From assembly GCA_036169595.1 (NCBI GenBank), contig CM069770.1, forward strand, positions 2,577,501 to 2,641,500: a DNA stretch of 64,000 bases. The letters run 5' to 3'. The notes under the pieces are model-generated. The model searched no databases and was not told where the DNA came from. It saw nothing but the letters and a program-made list of their open reading frames with translations. This document shows, piece after piece, positions 46,047 to 58,500 of the stretch (positions are counted from its first letter, which is position 1; each line of letters begins with the position of its first letter). The DNA is from Dictyostelium firmibasis (lineage: Eukaryota > Evosea > Eumycetozoa > Dictyosteliales > Dictyosteliaceae). A program made the position numbers and the translations under genes.

Positions 46047-46404
46047 AACAGGTGTTATGAATTAAAGCCTTTTTTTTTAAACAAGTGTTATGAATTAAAG
46101 TATTTTTTTTAAACAGTTTTTTTTTTTCAATTTAAAATTTTTTTTTTTTAATTAAAATTTTTTTTATTTATTCAAAATTTTTTTTTGAGGAAACAAGTGT
46201 TATGAATTATTATTATTAAAGGTAATTATTTAAATTTTCTATAAAAAAAAATTTATATAATAATAAAAATATTTATTAAACAGTTTTTTTTTTTTTTAAT
46301 TTAAAATTTTTTTTTTTTTTAATTTAAAATTTTTTTTTTTTTAAAAATTTTATTTATTCAAAGTAAACAAGTGTTAAGAATTATTATTATTAAAGGTAAT
46401 TATT
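46047..46404. repeat. Four dispersed copies of a 19-22-bp unit
   Basis: AAACAAGTGTTATGAATTA or a one-base variant occurs at 46047, 46079, 46191 and 46364. The last two are followed by the same TTATTATTAAAGGTAATTATT and are preceded by similar T-run blocks (ACAGTTTTTTTTT, AATTTAAAATTTTT). The area therefore looks like a nested, decayed tandem duplication. No coding potential is visible. Confidence 0.75.
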
Positions 46405-46479
46405 AAATATAAAAATAAAAATAATAATTATATAAATATATTAATTAGAAAAAATAAAAAAATTGTAATTTTACCACAG

Positions 46480-46960
46480 ACTTTATTACAATGTATATAT
46501 TTATAAAATAAACCTCAATCTTTTTTAAAAAAATATAATAAAATTGTTTAGCATCTGATTGTGTGTCGGGTTCAGAATATATAATCTTAAACCAGGATGA
46601 AGTGGGGGTATTATTCCGAAGATCTGTAGATAGTGAGGCTATCATGGATCATTAGGGGTGGAATTTATAATTCCATTGGAGGGTCGGTGTTCACAGATTC
46701 ATCATGAGTGGGATGTAAAGGGAGGTAAATAAACCTTATCGTCCTTCACGTTGACGATGATACCTGTTTTCACCAGAGCATTGGTTGTGATCCATTTAGT
46801 TATTGTACATATATAACTAACTAAAACCCAAATATTCAGTTTTGTGCTGAATTTTGGGGGATTAATTCCTCGTCCACCAAGGTGGATTGACGTATTCCTC
46901 ATAACTATTTACCACCTGGGTTTAAAATTTAGTTCGACCTAAAGAATTCTTCACACGACG
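46480..46960 (-). other. Less AT-rich block, possible mobile-element remnant of unknown family
   Basis: For about 480 bp the base composition is visibly less AT-rich than the surrounding non-coding DNA, with codon-like texture on the minus strand. Two short open stretches (46702-46902 and 46445-46645) contain SIHLGGRGINPPKF and TSSWFKIIYSEPDTQSD. The block has no match that I recognise in the flanking gene families. It looks like a broken coding remnant, perhaps from a mobile element, but I saw no terminal repeats or target-site duplication. It is treated as a fossil and not pieced together. Confidence 0.4.
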
Positions 46961-47145
46961 TTGCTATTTCTCTTTTATTTTTTAAAAAGATTTTGTTTAT
47001 TTTATGTATAAATATTTTTCATTTGGCAAAAGGTAAGTAATTTCAATGAAAAATTGTTTTTTTGTTCTTATTATATTTAAATTGATTAGTTGTTTTTTTA
47101 TTTTAATAAAAACATAAAACATCTACTATAATAACAGCATTTATA

Positions 47146-47747
<602 letters not shown>

Positions 47748-47828
47748 GTGCAAAGGTTACTCTAATGAGTAGCCCAGTTTTATCTCATCATAATCAAAAT
47801 AGTCAAAACAATTTATCAGGTTAGTTTA

Positions 47829-48046
47829 TGGTGAATAGCTTAACCCTGATGTTAAAGGATTACTTGGTGGTGGTGGATTATTTAAATTCAATTTAGTAAT
47901 ATGATGAATTTGGTTTTGTTGGCTATTATTTATAGGACTACTATTATTTATATAGCCAACAAAACCAAATTCATATTACTAAATTGAATTTAAATAATCC
48001 ACCACCACCAAGTAATCCTTTAACATCAGGGTTAAGCTATTCACCA
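47829..48046. repeat. Near-perfect inverted repeat with about 97-bp arms
   Basis: The arm 47829-47926 is the reverse complement of 47952-48046. The arms differ only by a 3-nt indel (ATGATGAATT against ATGAATT). The spacer is 25 nt. The right arm is in the coding orientation of the Gln/Ser-rich relic (NPPPPSNPLTSG) and the left arm is the flipped copy, so the flip happened within gene sequence. Confidence 0.95.
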
Positions 48047-48123
48047 CTTCAATCACCAAATTCACAATCTTTGGCAAATTCATCTTCAAATATTTCAACC
48101 CAATCAAACTTATTAAATCAATC

Positions 48124-48185
<62 letters not shown>

Positions 48186-48385
48186 AACAATAACAATAAC
48201 AATAACAATAACAATAACAATAACAATAACAATAACAATAACAATAACAATAACAATAACAATAACAATAACAATAACAATAACAATAACAATAACAATA
48301 ACAATAACAATAACAATAACAATAACAATAACAATAACAATAACAATAACAATAACAATAATAACAACAATAATAACAACAACAT
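48124..48385. repeat. (CAA)n followed by (CAATAA)n
   Basis: About 20 CAA units (poly-Gln) run directly into about 30 copies of CAATAA, then AACAACAAT-type variants. The hexamer looks like a CAA-to-TAA change in one unit that was then amplified by slippage, placing a stop at every second codon of the former Gln tract. Confidence 0.95.
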
Positions 48386-49138
48386 AAAATGAATAGTAGT
48401 GGAAATAATTCGCCTCCGCTTCCACTCTCATTATCACTTGGACTTTCTAGGGGAAGTAATAGTAATATTTCTCCTTTGCCATCTCCTTCTTTATCATCAT
48501 CCTCTTCTGGTACGGCTTTATCACCGGCCACTCTAACTTTAATAATGCCATCAACTTTTCAAAGCGGAAGTTCGATTACTCCAAAGAATTTATCTCCACT
48601 TTCTTCATCTGCTCCAAAGGGAAGAAGGTGAGGAGGAAGAAGATAGGGAAGTAAATTGTTTTGATGTATTTGGAACAAAGGTTATGATGGTCGTTACAAA
48701 AGTAATAATAAAAAAAAATAATAAAAATAGTAATAATAATAATAACAGTAGCAATAACAATGATGATAGTAAATTATATAAATAGATTAAATATATTCTT
48801 ACTCAAAGTTTAATAGAATCAATAGAAGGTGATTTCATTTTTTTAAGTTATTTCTCTCCATTAAAAGAGTTAGTGATAAAAAAGAATTTAAAAATTTTAG
48901 AAGTTGATAATAAAACTAATTAATTTTTTACTAAAAAAATTTTATGAATTTAAATTGGTGGATTTACTAAAAGATTCAATAGTTTGGCTGGTTACATATT
49001 ATAGTTATAAATTAAAAAATAAAAATTAATATTTATTCTCTGTGGCATAAAAGCTATTGATTATTTTTGGGGTTTGGTTGGTGGTTTGATATTTTTATTT
49101 TATTTTTAAACAATTAATATTTAGAAAAAAAATTTTAA

Positions 49139-52100
49139 CTATTTATTATTACTAACGATTTCTATTTTCTTTGAAATTGAGTTTAGTAGTTTTTTGTTTT
49201 TCTTTGTTTTGTTAACAGAGTAAATAACACTAATGACAACGACAGCTGCAAAACCTACAGCACCTATGACAATTCCAGATATTTGACCTTTGGTTAAACC
49301 AGATTTGTTTGAACAAATTGAATTATCACTTGATTTCGATGCTGGATGTTGGTCAATTAAAACTGAAAAATCAGGATCAATCGAGATTAATTTATTATAA
49401 TGTGGAATAGTTATACCAATGTATGATTGTTGAGCATGTGTATCTGATTCAATTGTATTCATTGAATCATCTAATAAAATATTATCAACACTGATAATAA
49501 GACCATCAACGATTGCTCTCTTTAAAAATCTACCATAGACTGAATGATCATCAATTTGTAATTTAATAAAGTTTGAATCATCACCGTTTGAAGTATCACC
49601 AAATGATTTTGAAGAGCATATATCATTATTAGTACTTGATGATAATAATGTTGCTGACATAACTAATTGAAGGCTATTTAATGATGATGAAAATGGATAA
49701 GTTGTAATATCAACATTGAACTTAATTGTTGATGGGTTCATTTTTAATTGTTGACCTGCAAATGTAACAGTGGAACTGTTTGAAAACCATTGCATTGTTG
49801 TTGTGACGTTAACTTTTTCATTTTTGCCTTCGACTGAAACTGATGTATCGTATCTACTAATTGTAGAGTTAATTTCTGAAAAAACCCAAGAATTTAATGG
49901 TATATTTTTAATTGCATTGCCGTTGAAATCTAATTCTCTTAATGAAACAATTGAAATTAATGATTTGTAAATAATTTGTGATGGTAAATCTGTACTTCCT
50001 CCGGTTGTTGATGAACCACCATTATCGCCTGGAATTGGAATTTCGACAGATGGATTGCTTCCGTTAATAATTGGGGGTACGACTTCAACTAGTTTGGATG
50101 TACAATCTTTACCATACCATGGAGATAGACAAACACAACCATTCTTTGTACAAACTCCTTGATTTGCTCCACCACACTCTGGGTTGCCTGAACACTTTTG
50201 AGGTGGATTTGTTGGAATTGGAGACTTTGTTGGTTGTGATGAAGTTGTTGGAGTTGGAGATTGAGTTGGAACTGGGTCAGTATAATTGAAAAAGAATAAT
50301 TGAGGAGTGATTGTAAATAGATTTGATGTTTTTGTTGGTTGTGATGAGTTGTATACTTGAATTGTAAATGATTGATTGGTTGCTTTAATAGCTGGAATTA
50401 ACAATACACTATTGTATATATTGTTGGTGAGTATTTTTGTAATTTTATTACCATCAGAATAGGTTATTGTAGCAGTATCTGATAATAAGAATCCTCTACC
50501 ATTTATCCAAACATCGCCACCTTGATTTGTAATACCTGTTGAGCTCATTATAATTGGTATATCCATTGATTGAATTGTTGAAATAAAATATGAATTTGAA
50601 CCTATTGATTTAATTAAATCACTTGAAAATCCAGAATAATAACCTCCATTATTAATGAAGCCAAAAACTGAAACTGTAAAACCTAATGGATAACCAAAAC
50701 CAATTGGTACTTCAGTGGTACATGTATAAATTGTTTCTGTACTTGTTCTTGAAACAATTGTTGAAATACATTCGACTGATTCTAAATTTTCAGTAATTAA
50801 ATAAACGATTGGATATTGATTATTCTTTAAACCACTGTCTAAATCTTGAGCTTTGAAATCAAATCTAATAGATCTATCTTGAGAACCAACATCAATACTT
50901 GATTTTGATGATGTAAAACTTATTAAAGTTGGTTCAGTTGTATCTAATGCTGTATTACAAGTCGTACTATCAACAGAAACAGTTAAAGAATCATAATTGA
51001 AAAGATAGAATGGATTGACATTTGAAAAAATTGAAAGAGGATTGGCAATTTCTTCACTTGTTATTGGGAATGCAACGAATTTGTTAATATTACCAAATGA
51101 ATCTTCAAGTTTTGCATAGGTAATAGAATAGTCTTGAGCAATACAACCGTAAGAATTTAAATTATCTTGTATTGGAATTGATATTAAATAATCTGCTTTC
51201 CATTTGTCTCCGCTTCCTGTTACAGATGTTGATGGTGAAATTGTAAAATTATATGATGATGAATCTAAAGCACCTTTGACAATTATGTAACCATTTAATA
51301 TACCATTGATATCATCTTCGATTGTTAATAACCATCCAACATTTGATGTTCCAAAGTCTGATGGTGATTTTTTAATTATATTTGTAACGATTGGGCCACT
51401 AATATCAATATTTTCAGAAATAATATTTAATTGATACTTTTCTGGTAATGCAGTGTTTATGAGTGTATTAGATTGGGAAAAAGTTAAAGTCCAATCTAAA
51501 ACACCTGGTACTGTGTTTGCTGGCATTTTAAACATTACACTGAATCTACCTTTTGATTCATCCCATTGAGCGAATATATATTTAAGATTGAATGTCATAA
51601 TAATATCACTTTGATAATTAATATCTTTTAAAGACTTTGGATCGGTCAATGTGAAACCAATTGATAAATTTTTATAGTTATTAATATTATCAAATGTAAA
51701 ATACATAATATTATCTACACTTTGATTTGTAACATGAACATTATTAAACATAAACGAAATATCTTTTATATCTCTATAATAATTCACTGGACCTATAATA
51801 TTAAAAAAATTAAAAAACAATAAAATAATAAATATTGTTTGTTTAAAAAAAAAATAACAAAAAAATTAATAAATAATTAAATAATTTAAAAAAAAATTAA
51901 ATTATGTTTACTAAATTTTCAGGTAAAAGTTTTTTACTTACTATTTAATTTAATCTGAGGTAATATAAGAGTTTGGCTAGTATTTAAAAATGAAAAAGGG
52001 AAAAGAGGGGAATAAACCGTTGAGACATCCAATTCATTATAAACTGAAATTGCATTTGCCAAATCGCTTCCTAAGTTTACGCCATCGTGTAAATACTCCC

Positions 52101-53864
52101 AAACACCGTTTTTTGTATCGCCTGATACTAAACTTTCTGATCCAATTCTTATATAATTGTTATTTACGATATTATCAATATATTTTACTCCATAATCATC
52201 GGTTGCTTTGAAAATAACTAAAAACGAAAATCCATATATATTTATCTTTTCTACAGAGATTATGAATGGTTTAGATGTTGTTGATACTAAATTTTTTTTT
52301 TGTTTTTTTTTAAATAAATAATAATTAGTTAATATTAATTATTATTTCTCATTTTTAAAATTTTTAATATTCATACCTTGAGTGAAAAGAGTGTTGTTTA
52401 CAACTACATAAGAAGACCCACAGTTCCAAGTGAATTGAGATTGACTTGAATTTGTTTTAATTGGTGTGGAGATACTCATTTTAAAATTTTTATTGTTACC
52501 ACCAATAAATCCAAAGGGGAAATCATAGTTAAAACCTTTATCAAATATACTTTTAAAATTACAGGTAATTGTATCAAAAACATATGTTGAAAGTCCGTTA
52601 AATTTTGAAGTTAAATAAGTCATTGGTGCTGAACTATTATCAGATGTAAGTATTGATGGTCCTAATGGATTTGGTACAGGTACTAATGAACTATTGTTAA
52701 TTTATTTTTATAGTTAATTAATTTTTTTTTTTAAAACTACTTACATATGTATTCAATTGTTTTATTTAAAATGATTTTGAATGAGTTATCTTCATTTTGA
52801 GAGTATAGAGAATATGTTTCATTTCCTGGAGCTAAAGGAATTAAATTTAAATAATATAAAACATCTCCTTTTACACCAGATATTGGTTTTGATGTTAGAT
52901 AATAAGGATCACCTAGACTAAAAGTAGAAAAAATTGGTCTTTGAATTGTTGAATTTACCTCAAATAAAAGAGTTCCACCAAACAAACCTGCATATTGAAG
53001 TTTATTTACCTCATATTCTTTAATGTCTTTAACAAAAACAATTGGATCTTTAAAATGCTTTATTAGTTTTTTTTTTCTAAAATTTTTTTTTTTTTTTTTT
53101 TTTTCATACTTACTCGATTGATTGAATGGGACTGAAACTTTTAATATTTGATTGACAGAAAATTGTAAATCAATATCCCATTGATTTGAATTTTGTAAAT
53201 TATTTGTATAATAAGGTTCTCTATAAATAATTCTGTATAATGAGTTACCCATTTTATTTATTATCGCATTGACATTTGTTGGGGGTGGAGCTTCGTCTGG
53301 TACACCATTTAATCTTACGATTGATGAATATTTCAAATTATCACTCCATGTAATATTTTGAATAATATCTATTGTTACTATTGATATGTCAACCTCTATG
53401 AGAAAAAAAAAAAAATTAAAAAAAAAAAAGAAAAAAAAAAAATTATTATTATTATTATTTATATATTTTTTTTCATATTAATATGATAAAAAAAAATCAA
53501 TAAAAAATTTACCTTTACATATAAAATTAACAGTTAAGTAACCATTAGTTTGATTGAGATCATTTACAGTAAAGTTAATTTGTTTTGATTCTCCAATATT
53601 TAAAGACTGATAAGAGTAATATATAACAGAATCGGAATTGGAAATTAAAAGCAAACTAGATGGCACAATTTGATTTATATTACCTTGATTCGAACCATTC
53701 ACTAAAATATAATGATAAGAAGTGCAAGTTCCAGATGTTGTTGTATCTGGATAATTTATTAATTTATTATTTGGTGTTATATCTGTTAAAATAAACTCTG
53801 AATTTAACAATCCACTATTAATTAATATATAAAAAAATGAAAATAAAATAATGAATATTTTCAT
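49139..53864 (-). CDS. ComC-like TIG/EGF-domain transmembrane protein, copy B
   Basis: Six exons on the minus strand (53864-53513, 53395-53114, 53047-52745, 52682-52377, 52286-51942, 51792-49139) give 1413 residues. The domain order is the same as in copy A: signal peptide, glycosylated ectodomain, TIG-like domain, EGF-like module, ComC-like C-terminal region, one membrane segment and a Lys-rich tail ending IVSNNK. Exons 1-4 have exactly the same lengths as in copy A (352, 282, 303, 306 nt), exon 5 is one codon longer and exon 6 two codons longer. Identity with A by eye is about 89-94% for exons 1-3, about 66% for exon 4, near 60-65% for exon 5, and about 98.5% for exon 6 (about 13 residue differences in 880). 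All exons are open and the splice sites canonical, so the gene appears functional. Confidence 0.85.
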
Positions 53865-54046
53865 TTTTTTTTTGTTTTTTTTTATTTATTTGATTTATTT
53901 GATTTATTTTATTTTTTTTTTTTTTTAATTTAACCAACTATTTTTTTTTCCTCCTAAATTCCAAAATGGTTTGGCACCAAATTTTTTTTTTTCAAAGCTC
54001 GAAAAAAAAAAAAATCAACAAAATTTTAACTCGAAAAAAAAAAAAA

Positions 54047-54136
54047 TCAACCGAAGATATTTTTTGTTAAAGGGCAATTAAATTTCATACATTAACTAAA
54101 CTTTTTTTATTGAAAATCCTTGTCAGATCGAGATAA
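54047..54136 (-). promoter_or_regulatory. Candidate shared promoter elements of copy B
   Basis: Exact copies of the two blocks found upstream of copy A, in the same order and orientation, 183-272 bp upstream of the copy B start. A third shared trait is CTCGAAAA just before the first block in both. Confidence 0.4.
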
Positions 54137-54246
54137 CCATATTATTTTCAGATTAATTTCGCTTTATTTATTATTCAGAAACTCTTTTTAGTTTTTTTGA
54201 AATAAAATAAAAAAAAAATTAATAATAATATTAAAAATAAAAATAA

Positions 54247-54402
<156 letters not shown>

Positions 54403-54842
54403 TGGTGGTAAGAAATGATAATAAAAGTTAATTTACATTGTTATATTATTTTATTTTTATAATGGAGGTAAAATGAAAATAATATTTTTTTGAATTTTTT
54501 TATTTTATACCCAAGGCTAAAAAAAAAAAAAAAAAAATTTATTTTAAATAAATATCCATTTCAGTGGCACATTTTTATTTTTATTTGTTATTAAAAAAAA
54601 AACTCTTCTCTTTTTTTTAAGTAATTTAATGAGTGTAGGGAGATGATAATAATATATTGAAGATATTCACAAAAAAATAATAAAAAAATATGTATTCCTT
54701 CATCAAAAAAAAAAAAAAGGTAATTTTATTTTATTAAATTTTATTTATTTCCACTTGCTCAGTCAAACATTTTATTTTCATTTATTTTTTTATTTCTCAA
54801 AAATAACTTTTTAAACAATTGATACTTTAAAAATAAAAATTA

Positions 54843-55345
54843 TAAACTATTTATTATTATTGATTTAGATTTTCTTTGAAATTGAGTTTAGTAGTTTTTT
54901 GTTTTTCTTTGTTTTGTTAACAGAGTAAATAACACTAATGACAATGACAGCTGCAAAACCTACAGCACCAATAACAATACCAGATATTTGACCTTTGGTT
55001 AAACCAGATTTGTTTGAACAAATTGAATTATCACTTGATTTCGATGCTGGATGTTGGTCAATTAAAACTGAAAAGTCTGGATCAATCGAGATTAATTTAT
55101 TATAATGTGGAATAGTTATACCAATGTATGATTGTTGAGCATGTGTATCTGATTCTATTGTATTCATGGAATCATCATCAACACTGATAATAAGACCATA
55201 AACGATTACTCTCTTTAAAAATCTACCATAGACTGAATGATCATCAATTTGTAATTAATAAAGTTTGAATCATCACCGTTAATAACTGGGGGTAAGACTT
55301 CAACTATTTTTGTTGGTTGTGATGAAGTTGTTGGATTTGGTTGAT
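54843..55345 (-). pseudogene. Relic of a ComC-like gene: C-terminal fragment with internal deletions
   Basis: The last about 110 codons (stop near 54845, through the membrane segment GQISGIVIGAVGFAAVIVISV, up to 55170) are almost identical to copy B. Beyond that, the sequence matches upstream parts of exon 6 in short blocks joined by deletions (the VYGRFLKR region near 55200-55255, then the sequence before and inside the Pro/Thr linker near 55280-55345). The high identity of the terminal part suggests recent duplication or gene conversion with copy B. It lacks most of the gene and cannot encode the full protein. Confidence 0.88.
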
Positions 55346-55502
55346 TTTTTTTCAAAATTTTAAATAAAACAAAAAAAAATTAAAAATTTCAAATATCTTT
55401 TAAATTTTATCGAAAAAATAAAAAAATAAAAAAATGCCTGGGATGGATTTGGTCAGTTTTTTAATTTTTTTTTATTTCTATTTTTTTTTATTTTTAAATT
55501 TA

Positions 55503-58500
55503 TTATTTTGTTAAATCTTGTAATTTTTTCAATAGTAAATCGATAAGAGTTGATTTTTTATCGATTTGATTTAAAATGATATCGGATAATTTACCACCCA
55601 ATTGATTAACTTCACGCTCAAAAATTGTTTGTTTTAAACGTTTAAGGAATACTTCAATCTCTTGTGGAGACAATTCATTTGATGGTGTTTGATTAATTTG
55701 TTGTTGATTTTGTTGTCTTTGTCTTTGTTGTTGATGTGGAGTTGAATAATTTGTTGAATGTGGTGTTGAATTTGTTGGAATTTGGGATATTTGAGCTGAT
55801 GGGGTATTAGATTGACCCTTGAAATAAGAAAACACTGAAGATAACATACCACCATTATTTTGGTTTGATTTTGATGTTAAAAATGCTGATTCATTATTCT
55901 TTTTAATTGTTGATGCATTTAAATCGGCAATTTTTAAATTTGAGCCACTTTGTTGTGGATAAAATGCAGTACTACTTGCTAGAGTTGGACTTGTATTACC
56001 ACTACTACCGCCACCACCGATCGTGCTACTATAGAAATTATTATTTGAATTTTGGAATAACAGGTACAAAGAATTACAGAAGTAGAAGGAGTGAGAAACA
56101 ATTAATAACAAGAGGATTTCAATATTTTCATAGATGATGGAGATTTGAGTTTCAATGTCAATGATTTTCTCTTTCAAAATATTTTCAACCATGTGATTTC
56201 TTTGAGTTGGGCCAAATGAAGGATAATCGTCACCAGTTTGTAAGATCTCTTGATATTGATAGTTTGTTAATTGGTCATATGATTGTAATAATTTCATACA
56301 TTGATTTAAATCCATCTTATAGAATGAATATTGAAGTATATTATCAATTAAAATATTAATTGCTAAATCGATAGAGGGTAAAATATTAACTCCATTATTA
56401 TTATTACTATTATTATTATTATTATTATTGATATTATTATTGCCACCATTGATAATACTATTATTCATTCCAAAACCGCCACCAAATATACTACTCTTAC
56501 TACTTATACTATTATTACCAATATTATTTAAATTATCATCATTATCTTTGCCATTAAAATTACTGTTGTCGTTACCATTTGTTGATCTTAAACTTGAGAA
56601 TGATTTGAATTGTTGATAAATATTTAAATTTGAATTAAAACAAACGAAACCAAAATTTGAATCATGTACAATTGAAACTTTTCTACAATATAATAACAAA
56701 TCATGAATGACTGAAGTAATGGTTTCTTTAACTAAAATTTGGAATTGATTCTTTCTCTTTGATTTTTTATTTCCATTCAAACTGTTATTATTATTACCAC
56801 CATTTTTACTGTTTAGACCAATGTTTACACCACCAATATTAATATCTTCTGACATATTCTTGAATTGATTCTCAATTGAATTCTTTGGTAAATAACTGAA
56901 ATCAATTTTCTCTGCTAAAATTTCTTCATCAATATTTTCAGGTTTGACCAATTCAATGATTTGTTTGGAACTCACTGAATATTTAACCAATAAATTAATT
57001 AAACAATAATGGAATCTATTAAATTGTGTTCTATTATGGCTATTGGATGATGATGAGGTAGTATTTGTTTGACTAATCGATTTCTTAAAGAATAGGCTTG
57101 AAACTTTTGAAAATAAGAAACAAGTTAATTTTAAAACTTTTAAACTTGACAAAGTTGGATGACTAAAACTACTTTGGTCCGATAAAATTATAATAAATAG
57201 ATCTGAATGATTTGAAAGGAAATCAAATAATTCTTGATAAATTTCATTTCTATCAGTACCAACTAAAACGGTATTACCACTACCACCAACACTACTATTA
57301 ACATTATTCTTTGAGGTATTATTAAAATAACAACATAATGAAGCGAATAATTGTAATATTGGTAAGAGTATCTCTGTAAATTTACCGATAATTTTGTCGG
57401 TTGGAATATAATTTAAAAATGCTGATTTAACAAAACTACCAATGACATTATTATTCATTAAAAGATGAACACCATCCATTTGTTGTGAAATCTTTAAGAG
57501 TAATGACATCTGTGACTTATAGACATGTAAATCCTTTGGATCGATATTCTCCCAATTGTCTGATAAATATTTGGAACAGGTATCGTTGATCATATTGATG
57601 ATGAAGCCTTTGTTTTGTAAAAACATCAATGATCTATGCCCACAAAGATTATCGACTGACAATATACTTTGCATACAACTTATAGCAGTAATTCTCCAAC
57701 CTCTACTAAATGAATTACAATCACTAGATAGGATTCTAATAAACTTATCCTCGATTTTACTAATTATTAAACCAATATTTAAATTGTTACCATGGTATCC
57801 TTGTTCATTTTGATTTTTATTATTTTCAACAGAGGAGCCAGTTGACAAAGGTGATAATGAAGGGCTGGTTGGTGTTGTACTTGATAAATCTAAATATTGA
57901 ATTAGACAAGTATAACTTATACCTCTAATTGCTTGATGTGGTGATTTCAATACAGTTTGTAATAAGCCTTCAAAGATTGACTTCATCTTTTGTTCGATTA
58001 CATTTGAATCGGTACTATTAGTGGTGAGAGAAGAGTTGATAAACAATTGATAGTTATCCTTTTTCAATTTCAATGTGAATAAAATGGTTAAAATAGTATA
58101 ACCAATCGATAGTGTCGATTCAATTGGATTACGTTCGTTGGAGAAATCAATAACGATTCTTTGTAACAATGATAATAATAATGATTCATCTAATGTATCG
58201 ATTTCGATTGTATTTTGAGCTAAAGAAATATTGATAAATGATTTCCAGCCATCCAATGCTTTTAATTTACTATTATATAATTGAATACTCGAGTTGATTA
58301 AACAACATTCTTCCAATTCTCTTTCAATTTCAAATTCATTTGAAAATCTATTTAAATCATTCTTTAAAACTTCTCTAATTTTAATAATATCTAATAATTG
58401 ACTTGTACCACCATTACCATTAATATTATTTTGATTATTATTATTACTACTACTACTACCGCTGCCAATATTTGTATTTGTATTATTTATATTTGTTGTA

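Larger units (their letters stand above)
47766..49015 (+). pseudogene. Relic of a Gln/Ser-rich host gene
   Basis: Fragments of plausible coding sequence on the + strand. MSSPVLSHHNQNSQNNLSG begins at 47766 and is soon interrupted by an inverted repeat. It is followed by NPPPPSNPLTSGLSYSPLQ, a poly-Gln run, a CAATAA array containing in-frame stops, a Ser/Pro-rich stretch starting at 48389 (SGNNSPPLPLSLSLGLSRG), and then acidic and charged sequence in another frame up to about 49015 with several stops. The composition is that of Dictyostelium regulatory proteins. I cannot name the parent gene. It reads as a duplicated gene fragment that decayed after rearrangement, rather than an active gene. 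Confidence 0.6.
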
